Notes under the pieces: generated by a model
Database searches by the model: none
Seen by the model: only the letters and a program-made list of their open reading frames with translations
Told to the model about the DNA's origin: nothing
Source: Clostridiales bacterium
GTDB taxonomy: Bacteria; Bacillota; Clostridia; Christensenellales; UBA1242
Length of the DNA stretch: 62,762 nucleotides
Direction: 5' to 3'
NCBI GenBank assembly: GCA_015055905.1
Contig: SVHI01000006.1
Span: 1 to 62,762, forward strand
Translations under genes and position numbers: made by a program
Part shown: positions 51,656-60,245 of the stretch, piece after piece
How the letters are laid out: every line of letters starts with the position of its first letter
How positions within the stretch are numbered: the first letter of the stretch is position 1

Positions 51656-51691
51656 TATACCATAATGATAGGGAAGAGTAATAATGGTATA
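51656..51691. repeat. 36-bp imperfect palindrome upstream of the recombinase gene
   Basis: Arms TATACCAT and ATGGTATA with partly matching inner bases lie 33 bases before the recombinase start and overlap its likely -10 (TATACT on the minus strand). It may be an operator or a recombinase binding half-site pair. Confidence 0.45.
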
Positions 51692-51734
51692 TAAATAAAA
51701 ACGCAAAAAATCACATAAATATAATGAAAAAAAT

Positions 51735-51775
51735 AAAAAATGACACCATTTATTAAAAAATAATGTCATTTTTGC
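51735..51775. terminator. Bidirectional hairpin
   Basis: AAATGACA...TGTCATTT with inner ATTTATT/AATAAT pairing, between the 51821 gene end and the recombinase promoter. Confidence 0.6.
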
Positions 51776-51820
51776 AGTTTTTATATATTTACTTTATTAA
51801 AAAATAAAATTTTCTTTAAA

Positions 51821-53680
51821 TTATCCTTTAAGCTTTTCAACATTGTTTTGGAAATCTTCAAAAGACATTATTTGATTTCCTGCAAATGCTCTAAAATCAC
51901 CATTTATTTCTGCATAACAAAATCTAAAAATATTAGAATCTTCATAATACTCACTTGTACAATAATATAATTCATTATCAATTATTTTAATACATACATA
52001 ATTACATTCGCATTCGTATCTAACATTTGGAACTTTTAGATAAATACCATTATTAATCATTTCAACAGGCATAAAATAAAATTCTTCATTAACTTCACAC
52101 CCTGTTTTTTTAATATTTTCTAAAATTAAAAATAATGTCTTACGAAATTCTTCTTCATTATGATAAAATTTGTTGAAAACTGTTATGTTTGGACATATTA
52201 ACTTTAATAAATGATTAGTTAAAACATAATTAGTGGATTTCAATAACACTTCTTCGAAATATTTTTTTTCTTCCTCAAAAAAATTAGAATTTATTTTTGT
52301 TTGTTTTTCTTCATTTATAGATAATTGCTCAACAGGATTAATTTTGTTTTTTGGTTTCTTCTTTAATTCTAATTTAAATGGATTATATTGTTCATAATTA
52401 TTAAAATTCTTTATTTCATTTAAAATAATTATTTTATCTATCATTCCATCATTATATTGAATTTTAACTTCATTGTAAGCTCCAGTTGCAGGATAATGTA
52501 TATACATTTTTACATCTTCATAGTATTTAACACTCTCATTATTTAGCTTATATGCTCTACAAGGAGTATTATATTCACTTTCTAATTTTCTTAGATTGAT
52601 ATTTTCCAAATAGTTGATAATGTTTTCTTTTCCTTCAATTTTATTATCAGTATCTAATGAATGAAATACAGCATCATCTTTTAATATTCTATATAAACTA
52701 TATGTTGAGCTATCTTCCAAAGCAAGAGAAACAAGTTCTAATGCATCCAAATAATTTGATTTTGCTTTTTGTTGTTTTGCTAATTTGAATTCATGTTCAG
52801 GTAAATTCATATAGGTATCATAATATTTTTTTGAATCAACCAAATTTTTCTTACAAAGGTTATCTAATATAGAACGAAATTGTGTGTAATAAATAACACC
52901 ATAATCTTTTATCGATTTTCTAAATTCATATAACAAAGTTGAACCCGATTTGTATCTATTTGAAATTAAATCCAAAAGCGTTTTATTAAAGAAATCTTCA
53001 TTATAATAAACGACTTTATCATCTTTTGATAAAAAATAACCATCTTTCTTAGTTAGTTCTAAATATTCTTTTTTTAAGTTTTTAAAATCAGATTTTTTTA
53101 GTTTAACAGCATTATTGATAGAATCAGTGATTTTATACTTTTTATTTTTTAAATCTTGTTTAGTTGCAAATTTTACATAATAAACATTATCACAATTTTC
53201 AAATCTTTCTGCATAATACAATAAATTTAAAATTGAATTAGCATTTAGAGCATTGCACCACAAATATAATTTGGTACTTTTGCCCTTATCTTTAAAAATA
53301 TCACATATCATCGATGATGCTCTTTCATCACAATAGCTCTTAGACCAAAAATGTAAAGAATTTTTTGGAATATCAAATTCTTGAGCAAATTGATAAATGT
53401 TATAATCAATTTTTCGTTCATATGGTTTTTTTAATTCATCTCTATAATAGCGAAGAAAATCAACACCTATATCACTAGGTGGTGATAATTCAAAAAATAT
53501 ATGAATATCTTTCATTTCTGCTTTAGAACAACACTCTCCACAGCGAGGACAAGTTCTTCTTTCAAAATAAAGTTTGCTTGAAATTTCTTCTCCACAATTT
53601 CTACATTTTTTATACATAAGTTTTTCATAACTTTCTTTTGTTATAAAATCTGTAACATTTCCTTTTAAATTTTTTTCCAT
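51821..53680 (-). CDS. Unknown protein: zinc ribbon plus NTF2/SnoaL-like module
   Basis: A 619-aa protein of unknown function. Near the N-terminus a zinc ribbon has CRNCGEE...CPRCGECC (about 30-55). The middle (about 330-430) has YSLYRILKDDAVFHSL, EGKENIINYLENI and YPATGAYNEVKIQYNDG, the pattern of a SnoaL/NTF2-like cone and similar to a module in the next gene. The C-terminal 170 residues are unrecognised. ATG 53680 has TTGGAG upstream. It is 18 bp downstream of 53699-55111 on the same strand, so the two form an operon carried by the mobile element. Confidence 0.55.
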   Translation of the reverse strand: MEKNLKGNVTDFITKESYEKLMYKKCRNCGEEISSKLYFERRTCPRCGECCSKAEMKDIHIFFELSPPSDIGVDFLRYYRDELKKPYERKIDYNIYQFAQEFDIPKNSLHFWSKSYCDERASSMICDIFKDKGKSTKLYLWCNALNANSILNLLYYAERFENCDNVYYVKFATKQDLKNKKYKITDSINNAVKLKKSDFKNLKKEYLELTKKDGYFLSKDDKVVYYNEDFFNKTLLDLISNRYKSGSTLLYEFRKSIKDYGVIYYTQFRSILDNLCKKNLVDSKKYYDTYMNLPEHEFKLAKQQKAKSNYLDALELVSLALEDSSTYSLYRILKDDAVFHSLDTDNKIEGKENIINYLENINLRKLESEYNTPCRAYKLNNESVKYYEDVKMYIHYPATGAYNEVKIQYNDGMIDKIIILNEIKNFNNYEQYNPFKLELKKKPKNKINPVEQLSINEEKQTKINSNFFEEEKKYFEEVLLKSTNYVLTNHLLKLICPNITVFNKFYHNEEEFRKTLFLILENIKKTGCEVNEEFYFMPVEMINNGIYLKVPNVRYECECNYVCIKIIDNELYYCTSEYYEDSNIFRFCYAEINGDFRAFAGNQIMSFEDFQNNVEKLKG

Positions 53681-53698
53681 AATAAACTCCAAATTTAT

Positions 53699-55111
53699 TT
53701 ATCCGTCAATTTCTATTTTTGATTCAATACAAATTTCAGTAATATAGATTTTATCTGTTTTAATGTATACTTTACATTGATTGTATTCTGAGGAAGACAT
53801 AGGATAGGTTAATAAGATATGACCATTGTCTAGATTTATATCATTTAAGTTATTCGGTAAAACAACTTTTGCAAATACAAGATAATCTCTATTCAATGTG
53901 TTTTCAAAATAATCTAATATATTTTTTCTTCCTACTACTTCTTGATTTAAATAGCCAAATCTTAAAACAGTTTTATCGTTTATTCTTTTACAAATAGAGT
54001 GAACATCACCAAATTCAAAAGCATAATGAAATTGATGTAGATATTCATGATTTAGTTGCGATAAAGGTTTTTGTTGATGAGGAATAAAATCAACAATTTG
54101 AACTTCATAATCTTTACATTCCTTACCATTTTTTAAAATAATAGAATTTCCTTTTCTTTTTTCAACATCATATGTTTTTCCTATATCTAATCCTTCAGTA
54201 GTTGGAACATTTTTACTAGGTGAGCCATTAAAAATGACCTTTGAAGGTTGTAGTTTTTCAAATAAACTAGCTTCAAATTCTTTTTGTTTATTCTTTTTTA
54301 TGTTTACTAAATAATAATCTTCATCATAACCATAAACAACTGCAACTTGATAGATTTTACCATTCTTAAGTTCTTTTGTTGACGGTCCAATATATTTAAC
54401 AAACATATCAAATGGAAGATATTGATATCTATCAATGCCAGCATTTCTTTTTAAGGAAGAAACAAAATAAATGATATCAGAATTTGTAATTTCCATATTA
54501 AATTCTTTTTTTAATTCAATATATTCTAATAAACGCAACATAAAATCGTCATTTTGTTCATCTGTTGTTTCATCTCTTAAAAGAATGAGTGTGCCAATAA
54601 TATCATCTTTTTCTAGATTAAGTTTTTTTAATGCATTGATTAACATTTTCGTGTGTTTTTTAATCTTTGATTCGATAGTTATATCTTTTTTAGATTCATA
54701 TTTTCTTATTTGAAAGTTGCTTAAAAACTCTTCTTTGCTGATAATTGAATTTTCTTTTAATAATTTATACGCTTTTTCTAAATCTTCACCCCTAAATGGT
54801 GCAAGAGTTAGTTCAGATAATCCAAGTTTGATAATTAAACTCACAAGCTCATCAAATTCTTCGTCTGATAAATTACAGTTAAATTCTTCATCATCATAAT
54901 CAACATATCGAAAATCATCAAAAGGCTCCACGCTTTTAATATGTTCAATTTTAATTTCATGATTTCGATTGTAACTATCTGCAAGAGAAATCGTATCAAC
55001 ATCATTATTTGATTGATATATGTCAACTAAAATACCAATATCATAATCATCATTAAAATAGGAAACTTTAATTGGTTCAAGTTTGTATTTTTCTAAATCA
55101 CTTATTTGCAT
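53699..55111 (-). CDS. Unknown protein with C-terminal NTF2/SnoaL-like module
   Basis: A 470-aa acidic protein. Residues about 1-75 look like a small beta domain (PIKVSYFNDDYDIGILVDIY), about 80-240 are helical, and about 240-345 form another beta-rich part (KYIGPSTKELKNGKIYQVAVVYG). The last 110 residues (FHYAFEFGDVHSICKRI, NQEVVGRKNILDYFENTLN, LTYPMSSSEYNQCKVYI) match the SnoaL/NTF2-like module of the downstream gene. Function unknown; could be a defence or stress cargo pair. AAGGAG precedes the ATG, and an extended -10 (TGCTATAAT) lies about 30 bases upstream. Confidence 0.55.
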   Translation of the reverse strand: MQISDLEKYKLEPIKVSYFNDDYDIGILVDIYQSNNDVDTISLADSYNRNHEIKIEHIKSVEPFDDFRYVDYDDEEFNCNLSDEEFDELVSLIIKLGLSELTLAPFRGEDLEKAYKLLKENSIISKEEFLSNFQIRKYESKKDITIESKIKKHTKMLINALKKLNLEKDDIIGTLILLRDETTDEQNDDFMLRLLEYIELKKEFNMEITNSDIIYFVSSLKRNAGIDRYQYLPFDMFVKYIGPSTKELKNGKIYQVAVVYGYDEDYYLVNIKKNKQKEFEASLFEKLQPSKVIFNGSPSKNVPTTEGLDIGKTYDVEKRKGNSIILKNGKECKDYEVQIVDFIPHQQKPLSQLNHEYLHQFHYAFEFGDVHSICKRINDKTVLRFGYLNQEVVGRKNILDYFENTLNRDYLVFAKVVLPNNLNDINLDNGHILLTYPMSSSEYNQCKVYIKTDKIYITEICIESKIEIDG

Positions 55112-55206
55112 AGTGTTTTCTCCTTACAAATACATTATAGCAAAATCTGTGTCCAAAAAAACGGATTTTAAGGCAAAAAATAAAAATACTTATAATTTTT
55201 AAGTAA

Positions 55207-55313
55207 TAAAAAAACAACGACCTAGGTTTTTTAACCCAAACACACGAAGTGCATCATGTCGTTGTTTGAAAACTTAATACCACCTGAACACGAAGTTCTG
55301 CATTAAATTTTCT
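55207..55313 (-). ncRNA. Candidate small RNA, about 107 nt
   Basis: Downstream of a good minus-strand promoter the sequence has no start codon with a ribosome site. It folds into a GAAC/GTTC mini-hairpin and then a 10-bp stem (AAACAACGAC/GTCGTTGTTT) enclosing two small hairpins (CAC/GTG and GGTT/AACC), ending in T7. This is the layout of a small regulatory RNA with its own terminator. Confidence 0.5.
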
Positions 55314-55319
55314 ATTTGT

Positions 55320-55348
55320 AGTATAAATCAAACAAATAAAAATTGCAA
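55320..55348 (-). promoter_or_regulatory. Promoter of the candidate small RNA
   Basis: On the minus strand TTGCAA (55343-55348), 17-bp spacer, TATACT (55320-55325). Confidence 0.6.
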
Positions 55349-55403
55349 TGCATAATAAAAATAAAAACACTTGTATTTTATAAAAATTATGATATTTTCT
55401 TTA

Positions 55404-55462
55404 TAGAAGTGGCGAGTCCTTGAGACAATAGTAGCGATTTATCGTGAAGACCACTTCTTTTT
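55404..55462 (+). terminator. Hairpin with long loop and T tract
   Basis: AGAAGTGG/CCACTTCT stem around a 40-base loop that contains CGAT/ATCG, followed by T6; a terminator or the end of another small RNA on the plus strand. Confidence 0.45.
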
Positions 55463-55495
55463 TATTGTATAATATTTTAACCTTTTTCCTCCAAA

Positions 55496-55696
55496 TTAAC
55501 CTTTCGGGTGCTAATGTAGCATAGTTAGTCATAGAGGTAAATGAGAGAAAATTTTTTGAGTCAACTTTATTGGTTGGCTTTTTTATTTTGTCAAAAATTT
55601 TTCTTTTGTTTCTCATTGACCTCTATACTCAAAAATTAAATGTTAGTTTGCATTTTACTAAGAACTATGCTCCATAGCCCTTTGCCGAAAGGTTAA
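55496..55696. repeat. Diverged inverted duplication of a leader region (about 200 bp)
   Basis: Three nested arm pairs keep their order: TTAACCTTTCGG (55496-55507) with 55685-55696, AGCATAGTT (55518-55526) with 55663-55671, and a 16-base block with one mismatch (55531-55546 with 55611-55626). The right arm ends next to the ribosome site of the 55718 gene. A 71-codon minus-strand frame inside it (55401-55616) is probably not a gene. Confidence 0.65.
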
Positions 55697-55717
55697 TTTT
55701 TTATGGAGGTAAAAGAA

Positions 55718-55945
55718 ATGACAACAAATCAAGTTTATTTAAAGGAATTTGAGTTTTATGACGGCGAAGCCTTTATAACATTCAACATTCTAGGATTCAA
55801 CGAAGATAAAAATACCGTTGAAGTTGCCATTACTGATAGAGGTCGAATAACTGTTTCAGAATTTGACATCTATGAAGATTTTAATGGTTATTACATTGAG
55901 TATAAACACATGCTCAACAAAATTTATTTTGAAGATTTTAATTAA
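55718..55945 (+). CDS. Small conjugative-element hypothetical protein
   Basis: A 75-aa acidic beta-rich protein (MTTNQVYLKEFEFYDGEAF...), of a type often found before ardA in Firmicutes elements; I do not know its function. The start at 55718 is chosen because GGAGG lies eight bases upstream; that GGAGG sits within codons of an in-frame ATG at 55703, which therefore is unlikely. It is the first gene of a long same-strand operon (55718-60209). Confidence 0.6.
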   Translation: MTTNQVYLKEFEFYDGEAFITFNILGFNEDKNTVEVAITDRGRITVSEFDIYEDFNGYYIEYKHMLNKIYFEDFN

Positions 55946-55959
55946 AAGGAGTTAAACGA

Positions 55960-56502
55960 ATGGAAGAAATCGAAATCGTAATCGGTTCTTGGGGTTCTTA
56001 CAATGAATGTAATGAAAGAAGTCTTGGCTCTAACTGGTTAAGACTTTCAGAATATTCTGATTGGGAAGAGATTCAAACCGAATTAAAAAATCAAGGATTT
56101 ATACTTGATGGAATTGATGAAGAATTATTTATTCAAGATGTGAGTAGCTTTCCAGACACATCTGTAAATTGGGATTGTATGCACCCAAAGAGATTTTTTG
56201 AAATTTTAAAGGAGTCTGGAATTTTAGATGATTCATATAAATACGAAACATTTGAAGCATTTTTAGAAGTTGAATCATTTGATGAATTTGAACGCAGAGT
56301 TGAATCTGATGGTTCAAATTGGGATGATGATGTTTACATTTATAAAAATCGTGATTGGTATGATTTAGGTTATGAATTTTTGCATGAATGTCATCAAATA
56401 CCAGATTTTCTTGATAACTATATCGACTATGAAAGATATGGTGAAGAATTTAAATATGACGGATTCCAAGAATATAGTAATGGAATTATTGAAATTAGAT
56501 AG
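55960..56502 (+). CDS. ardA: ArdA-like antirestriction protein
   Basis: The 180-aa, very acidic protein has the ArdA layout: IGSWGSYNECNERSLGSNWLRLSEYSDWEEIQTEL (domain 1, spread over about 7-40), EELFIQDVSSFPD, a middle helical domain with FEAFLEV, and the C-terminal motif IPDFLDNYIDYERYGEEFKYDGF. ArdA mimics bent B-form DNA and blocks type I restriction enzymes when an element enters a new host. Strong negative charge fits. AAAGGAG precedes the ATG. It is 14 bp after the previous gene in the conjugation operon. Confidence 0.85.
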   Translation: MEEIEIVIGSWGSYNECNERSLGSNWLRLSEYSDWEEIQTELKNQGFILDGIDEELFIQDVSSFPDTSVNWDCMHPKRFFEILKESGILDDSYKYETFEAFLEVESFDEFERRVESDGSNWDDDVYIYKNRDWYDLGYEFLHECHQIPDFLDNYIDYERYGEEFKYDGFQEYSNGIIEIR

Positions 56503-56513
56503 GAGTTAAAATT

Positions 56514-56927
56514 ATGAATATTGAAAGAGAAACTAAAAAACAAAAAGCTATTGAAAACTTAAAGAAATTAGACATTTACAAACCTTATATTAAAGGATTT
56601 AAAAACGAAGATAACATTTGTTATTTTGAAAATTATGGTGGTTATTGGGCTTGGCAAGAACCAGAGTTAATTGAAAAAGTAAAAGAGTTAGAAGAACAAC
56701 ATAATTGTTTGGTATATGCAATTACTCACGAATATACAGCAATAGGTGAGATGTATTCATTTTTAATCGTAACTGATTATGAAGAAGAATGGGATACATT
56801 ACTTGAGAAATATGGCAATCAATATTATGGATTTGCTTATGTTTGGAATGTTGATGATGATATGTGTAGTGAATTTGGAACTATTGCATTATCAAGTTTT
56901 GGTGGTGGTATTAGGAGGATTGGATAA
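56514..56927 (+). CDS. Conjugative-element hypothetical protein (137 aa)
   Basis: A soluble alpha/beta protein with aromatic-rich centre (NYGGYWAWQEPELIEKVKELEEQ) and a Gly-rich end (SSFGGGIRRIG). I recognise no family. Its stop overlaps the next start (TAATG), so translation is coupled; AGGAG precedes its own ATG. Its place between ardA and pcfK-type genes suggests an accessory early-transfer function. Confidence 0.6.
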   Translation: MNIERETKKQKAIENLKKLDIYKPYIKGFKNEDNICYFENYGGYWAWQEPELIEKVKELEEQHNCLVYAITHEYTAIGEMYSFLIVTDYEEEWDTLLEKYGNQYYGFAYVWNVDDDMCSEFGTIALSSFGGGIRRIG

Positions 56928-57220
56928 TGTTAAAAGAAAATGAAGTTTATGTAGTTCAATTTGACTATTCAACAGAAGATACTGATGGTATTGACTTATA
57001 TTTATTTAAACACTTTGATGATGCTTTTGCTAAATTTAAAAGCATTATTAAAGATGAAATAAAATTCTATACAGAAAGTTATTCTCATTTGGAAGAAGAT
57101 TTTGAATTAGATACAAATATAGATGACGATAATGCACTTGAATATTATTGGAATTACAAATACAAACATGACTATTATGTTCATACATTTTTAGACTTAA
57201 AAATTAAAGAGGTGAAATAA
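56927..57220 (+). CDS. Conjugative-element hypothetical protein (97 aa)
   Basis: A very acidic 97-aa protein (for instance EDFELDTNIDDDNALEY) without known motif; its charge recalls DNA-mimic proteins such as ArdA, but that is only a resemblance. It overlaps its neighbours on both sides by TAATG junctions, so it is translated with them. Confidence 0.55.
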   Translation: MLKENEVYVVQFDYSTEDTDGIDLYLFKHFDDAFAKFKSIIKDEIKFYTESYSHLEEDFELDTNIDDDNALEYYWNYKYKHDYYVHTFLDLKIKEVK

Positions 57221-57447
57221 TGAGAAACTTAAAAGAAGTTAGACCCTTGCTTAGTGCTATTTATTGCATTAACAGAACAGGTTCAAAAGATGAAGATATT
57301 GAGAAAATACTTGATTATGCTTTTAATAGATTATTTAATCAAAATACCAATTTGTTGAAACTTGCTTGTATTGGTAGGACAAAAGAAGATTCAATGCAAG
57401 AAATTAAACAAATATTAAAAGAAGATACTTCAATGGAGGTAGAATAA
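57220..57447 (+). CDS. Conjugative-element hypothetical protein (75 aa)
   Basis: A small helical protein with no recognised family, coupled to the previous gene by a TAATG overlap and preceded by AGAGGTG. Part of the same operon. Confidence 0.5.
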   Translation: MRNLKEVRPLLSAIYCINRTGSKDEDIEKILDYAFNRLFNQNTNLLKLACIGRTKEDSMQEIKQILKEDTSMEVE

Positions 57448-57450
57448 TGG

Positions 57451-57666
57451 ATGTGTATTAAACTAGAAAATGAATATGGATATAAACTATGCTATTCATT
57501 AAAAACACGAAAAAGAAAGTTAATAGTTGATTGTATAACTAACACCTATGGTTTAGCAAAATTTGAAAAACAACAACGCTTAAAAACAAGTAAAATAAGA
57601 GATTGGTATATATTGCCAATTAGAAAAAAAGAATATAAGAAGTTGTGGAAAGACTGTCCGTTTTAG
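57451..57666 (+). CDS. Small basic hypothetical protein (71 aa)
   Basis: A Lys/Arg-rich 71-aa protein (MCIKLENEYGYKLCYSLK...), probably nucleic-acid-binding by charge alone. GGAGG lies about 11 bases before the ATG. It contrasts with its acidic neighbours. Function unknown. Confidence 0.5.
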   Translation: MCIKLENEYGYKLCYSLKTRKRKLIVDCITNTYGLAKFEKQQRLKTSKIRDWYILPIRKKEYKKLWKDCPF

Positions 57667-57699
57667 GATGGTCTTTTCATTATTTTTAAAGGAGGAATT

Positions 57700-58350
57700 A
57701 TGAGTAAATTAAATCTTGCTACGAAAAATGCAGAGCAAGAAAAAATCAAACAATACTTGGAAGAAAATGCAAGTGATGTATTGATTAAAAAGATAAATGA
57801 AGGAGTCGAAATTGTAAAAGACAATAAGCTTGTTATAAACAAAAAAGACTTAGATGGTTTTTGGAGTTATGCAATAGAAGAAGCAAAAAAACAAGTAGAT
57901 AAAAACGCTAGAGGTGCAATAGTAGAACATACAACTGTATTTGGTTGGGCTATTCATTATTTTGAAGAATCTAGCATTGAAGGTAAACTTTACAATCTCG
58001 ATGGAACTGAATATAAACCTGAAATCAAGCAGGTTGAAAAAACAAAAGTTGAAGTCAAAAAAGAGCTTGAAAAACCTAAAAATACACAGGGTTCATTCTT
58101 TGACTTTACAGATGTAGAAGAACCAAAACAAGAAGAATTTAAACCTATTCAAGAAGAAATTATTGAGTATGAAGAGCCTGATGAGTTGTTTGATGACACA
58201 ACAGAGAAAGTTCCTGTTAAAAGAATAAATCAAAATACAGTAATTGACCTAAAAACAGGTGAGGTTATAGTTGAAAATGCTGATTATAACGAAGATTACA
58301 TAAACAAACTAAAAACTGTTCTTGGTGCGATTTTAGAGGTAAAATTATGA
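57700..58350 (+). CDS. PcfK-like protein
   Basis: The 216-aa protein has the PcfK family pattern in its first 115 residues: LIKKINEGVEIVKDNKLVINKKDLDGFWSYA and GAIVEHTTVFGWAIHYFEESSIEGKLYNLDGTEY (spread over about 28-105), followed by an acidic low-complexity tail. PcfK is encoded with pcfJ on conjugative plasmids such as pCF10 and in many ICEs; exact role is not settled. It ends in TGA inside the ATGA overlap with the pcfJ-like gene. AAAGGAGG precedes the ATG. Confidence 0.82.
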   Translation: MSKLNLATKNAEQEKIKQYLEENASDVLIKKINEGVEIVKDNKLVINKKDLDGFWSYAIEEAKKQVDKNARGAIVEHTTVFGWAIHYFEESSIEGKLYNLDGTEYKPEIKQVEKTKVEVKKELEKPKNTQGSFFDFTDVEEPKQEEFKPIQEEIIEYEEPDELFDDTTEKVPVKRINQNTVIDLKTGEVIVENADYNEDYINKLKTVLGAILEVKL

Positions 58351-59660
58351 TTAAAGAAGAATACATTAAACCAATGCCAAAATATATAGTTAAATTGATT
58401 AAAATGAAAGATGACCACTCATACAATAAATATTCTGGTCTAAGATTTTTTTCATACTTTACTAAATACAACAAAGAACTTGTGAAAGTAACTGTTGCTG
58501 TGAAAAGTCGTGGCAAAAAATGGGCTTGTAAACAAGTTGCAGTTCATGGAATCCACTCTGATATATGTTTAGTTAAAGATATGGAATTTTGCTTTATGGG
58601 TGGCTATCAAGTTGGGTTTTATTTTGAAGGATTAACCAAACTTAAATGGTATGAAGATGGAAAATGGTATGAGGCAAAAGATAGTGTTTATGACCCTTAT
58701 TCAGTATGCGTAAATGAAGAATATCTACTCAAATTTCCAGAATATAAATACAGCAAAGTTAACTATATTCCAACTGAATACGCTTTTAAATATTTAAGAC
58801 TTTATGAACAATATCCAGAAATGGAACTTATGGTAAAAGCAGGTCTTTACAACTATGTTTTTAGTAAACAAATCTTAAGAAAATTAAAGAAGGATAACAA
58901 CTTTAAAAAATGGATTTTAGCAAATCTTAAAGAACTTACAAAAAATTATTTTTATGTTAGCACTGTCTTAAAAGCATATAAAAACAATAAACCATTACAA
59001 GAAACACAAGTCTATGAGGCAAACAAAAAAATATTTATGAGAAGTGAAAATTACAAGAATCTTAAAGCTGAAATTGGAGCAAATGAATACGATAAATTTT
59101 TAAAATATTTAGCAAATCAAAATACAAATTGTTCTTCTTATATTGATTATATGAACGCTTGTAAAGAACTTGGTTTAGACTTTAAAGACACAAAAAACAA
59201 ATATCCAAAAGATTTTAAAAGATGGCACGATATAAGAATTGATGAGTATAAGACAAAAAAAGCATTAGAAGATGAGAAAAAACGCAAAAAGTTATATGAG
59301 GATTTTAAAAATGTAGCAAATAAGTATGGTTTTCTTGAAAGAAACTTGAAAGATAACTTTATTGTTATTATTGCTAAATCTCCATATGATTTAACCATTG
59401 AGGGTAAAGAATTACATCATTGTGTAGGAATTATGAACTATGACCAAAAGTTTATTCAAGAAAAAAGTTTAATATTCTTTATTAGAAACAAAGAAGACCC
59501 CAACACACCTTTCGTTACAATGGAATATTCATTAAAAGAAAAAAAGATACTTCAATGTTATGGTGATAAAGACTCAAAACCAGCTGATGAAGTATTAAAT
59601 TTTGCAAATAAAATATGGCTGCCATACGCTAATAGAAAATTGAAAAAGATGGTGGCATAG
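58347..59660 (+). CDS. PcfJ-like protein
   Basis: The 437-aa protein carries the PcfJ C-terminal signature: DNFIVIIAKSPYDLTIEGKELHHCVG (about 340-365, with the conserved HHCVG), then IFFIRNKEDPNTPFVTMEYS and ILQCYGDKDSKPADEV. The N-terminal half is helical and more variable. It is an accessory protein of conjugative elements, translationally coupled to the PcfK-like gene through ATGA. Its presence supports calling this region conjugative or mobilisable. Confidence 0.85.
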   Translation: MIKEEYIKPMPKYIVKLIKMKDDHSYNKYSGLRFFSYFTKYNKELVKVTVAVKSRGKKWACKQVAVHGIHSDICLVKDMEFCFMGGYQVGFYFEGLTKLKWYEDGKWYEAKDSVYDPYSVCVNEEYLLKFPEYKYSKVNYIPTEYAFKYLRLYEQYPEMELMVKAGLYNYVFSKQILRKLKKDNNFKKWILANLKELTKNYFYVSTVLKAYKNNKPLQETQVYEANKKIFMRSENYKNLKAEIGANEYDKFLKYLANQNTNCSSYIDYMNACKELGLDFKDTKNKYPKDFKRWHDIRIDEYKTKKALEDEKKRKKLYEDFKNVANKYGFLERNLKDNFIVIIAKSPYDLTIEGKELHHCVGIMNYDQKFIQEKSLIFFIRNKEDPNTPFVTMEYSLKEKKILQCYGDKDSKPADEVLNFANKIWLPYANRKLKKMVA

Positions 59661-59668
59661 GAGGAATT

Positions 59669-59899
59669 ATGATTTACTTAACAAAAGGCTATACAATAAA
59701 AGATTTTGAAACAAGAGAAGAAGCACTTGAATATATCAAACAAGATTTAGAACAACACAAATTAAATTACAAATTAGTGTTTTCAACAAAAGAAAAAGAT
59801 ATTGAAATTTTAGTTTATCAATATCACACACTTTATACTGAAATGTATATGATTCATACAAAATTAAATTTAAGAGATAGAGGTGAACAATATGAGTAA
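59669..59899 (+). CDS. Conjugative-element hypothetical protein (76 aa)
   Basis: A small alpha/beta protein with no recognised family, 8 bp after the PcfJ-like gene, GGAGGA before the ATG, and its end overlapping the next gene by eight bases. Confidence 0.5.
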   Translation: MIYLTKGYTIKDFETREEALEYIKQDLEQHKLNYKLVFSTKEKDIEILVYQYHTLYTEMYMIHTKLNLRDRGEQYE

Positions 59900-60209
59900 T
59901 TATTTTAGAGTTGCTGGTTATAAGCCAGATGATGATTTTTGTTTTATTATAGATTCAAATGGCATGTTTGAAAAGAAATGGCAATTAAGTGCATTGTTAG
60001 TTTCAAAAGGTTTAAAGATTTTAAATATTACAACAGAAGAAGATATGCTTGATGTAAATATTGAAAAAGTTGAACATGATACTGAACATATATTTTTAAG
60101 AGCTAGTAAATTTGGCAAACCAGAAAATATCGATTATAAGTTGAACGATAAAATCTATAAAGCACTTCAAGTAGGTGATAAGATATACATACCAAATAAA
60201 AATAATTAA
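59892..60209 (+). CDS. Conjugative-element hypothetical protein (105 aa)
   Basis: A 105-aa protein starting MSNYFRVAGYKPDDDFCFI. The ATG at 59892 with AGAGGTG upstream is preferred over an in-frame GTG at 59883. No family recognised. Last gene of the plus-strand operon before a terminator. Confidence 0.55.
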   Translation: MSNYFRVAGYKPDDDFCFIIDSNGMFEKKWQLSALLVSKGLKILNITTEEDMLDVNIEKVEHDTEHIFLRASKFGKPENIDYKLNDKIYKALQVGDKIYIPNKNN

Positions 60210-60210
60210 A

Positions 60211-60245
60211 AGAAAAAGGCCACTTAAAAAAGTGGTCTTTTTTTA
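60211..60245. terminator. Bidirectional intrinsic terminator
   Basis: GGCCACTT/AAGTGGTC stem with A and T tracts, between the conjugation operon and the convergent genes. Confidence 0.85.

Noticed and set aside
55401..55616. A 71-codon minus-strand reading frame
   Set aside because: It lies across a diverged inverted repeat, has no good ribosome site and encodes no recognisable protein.
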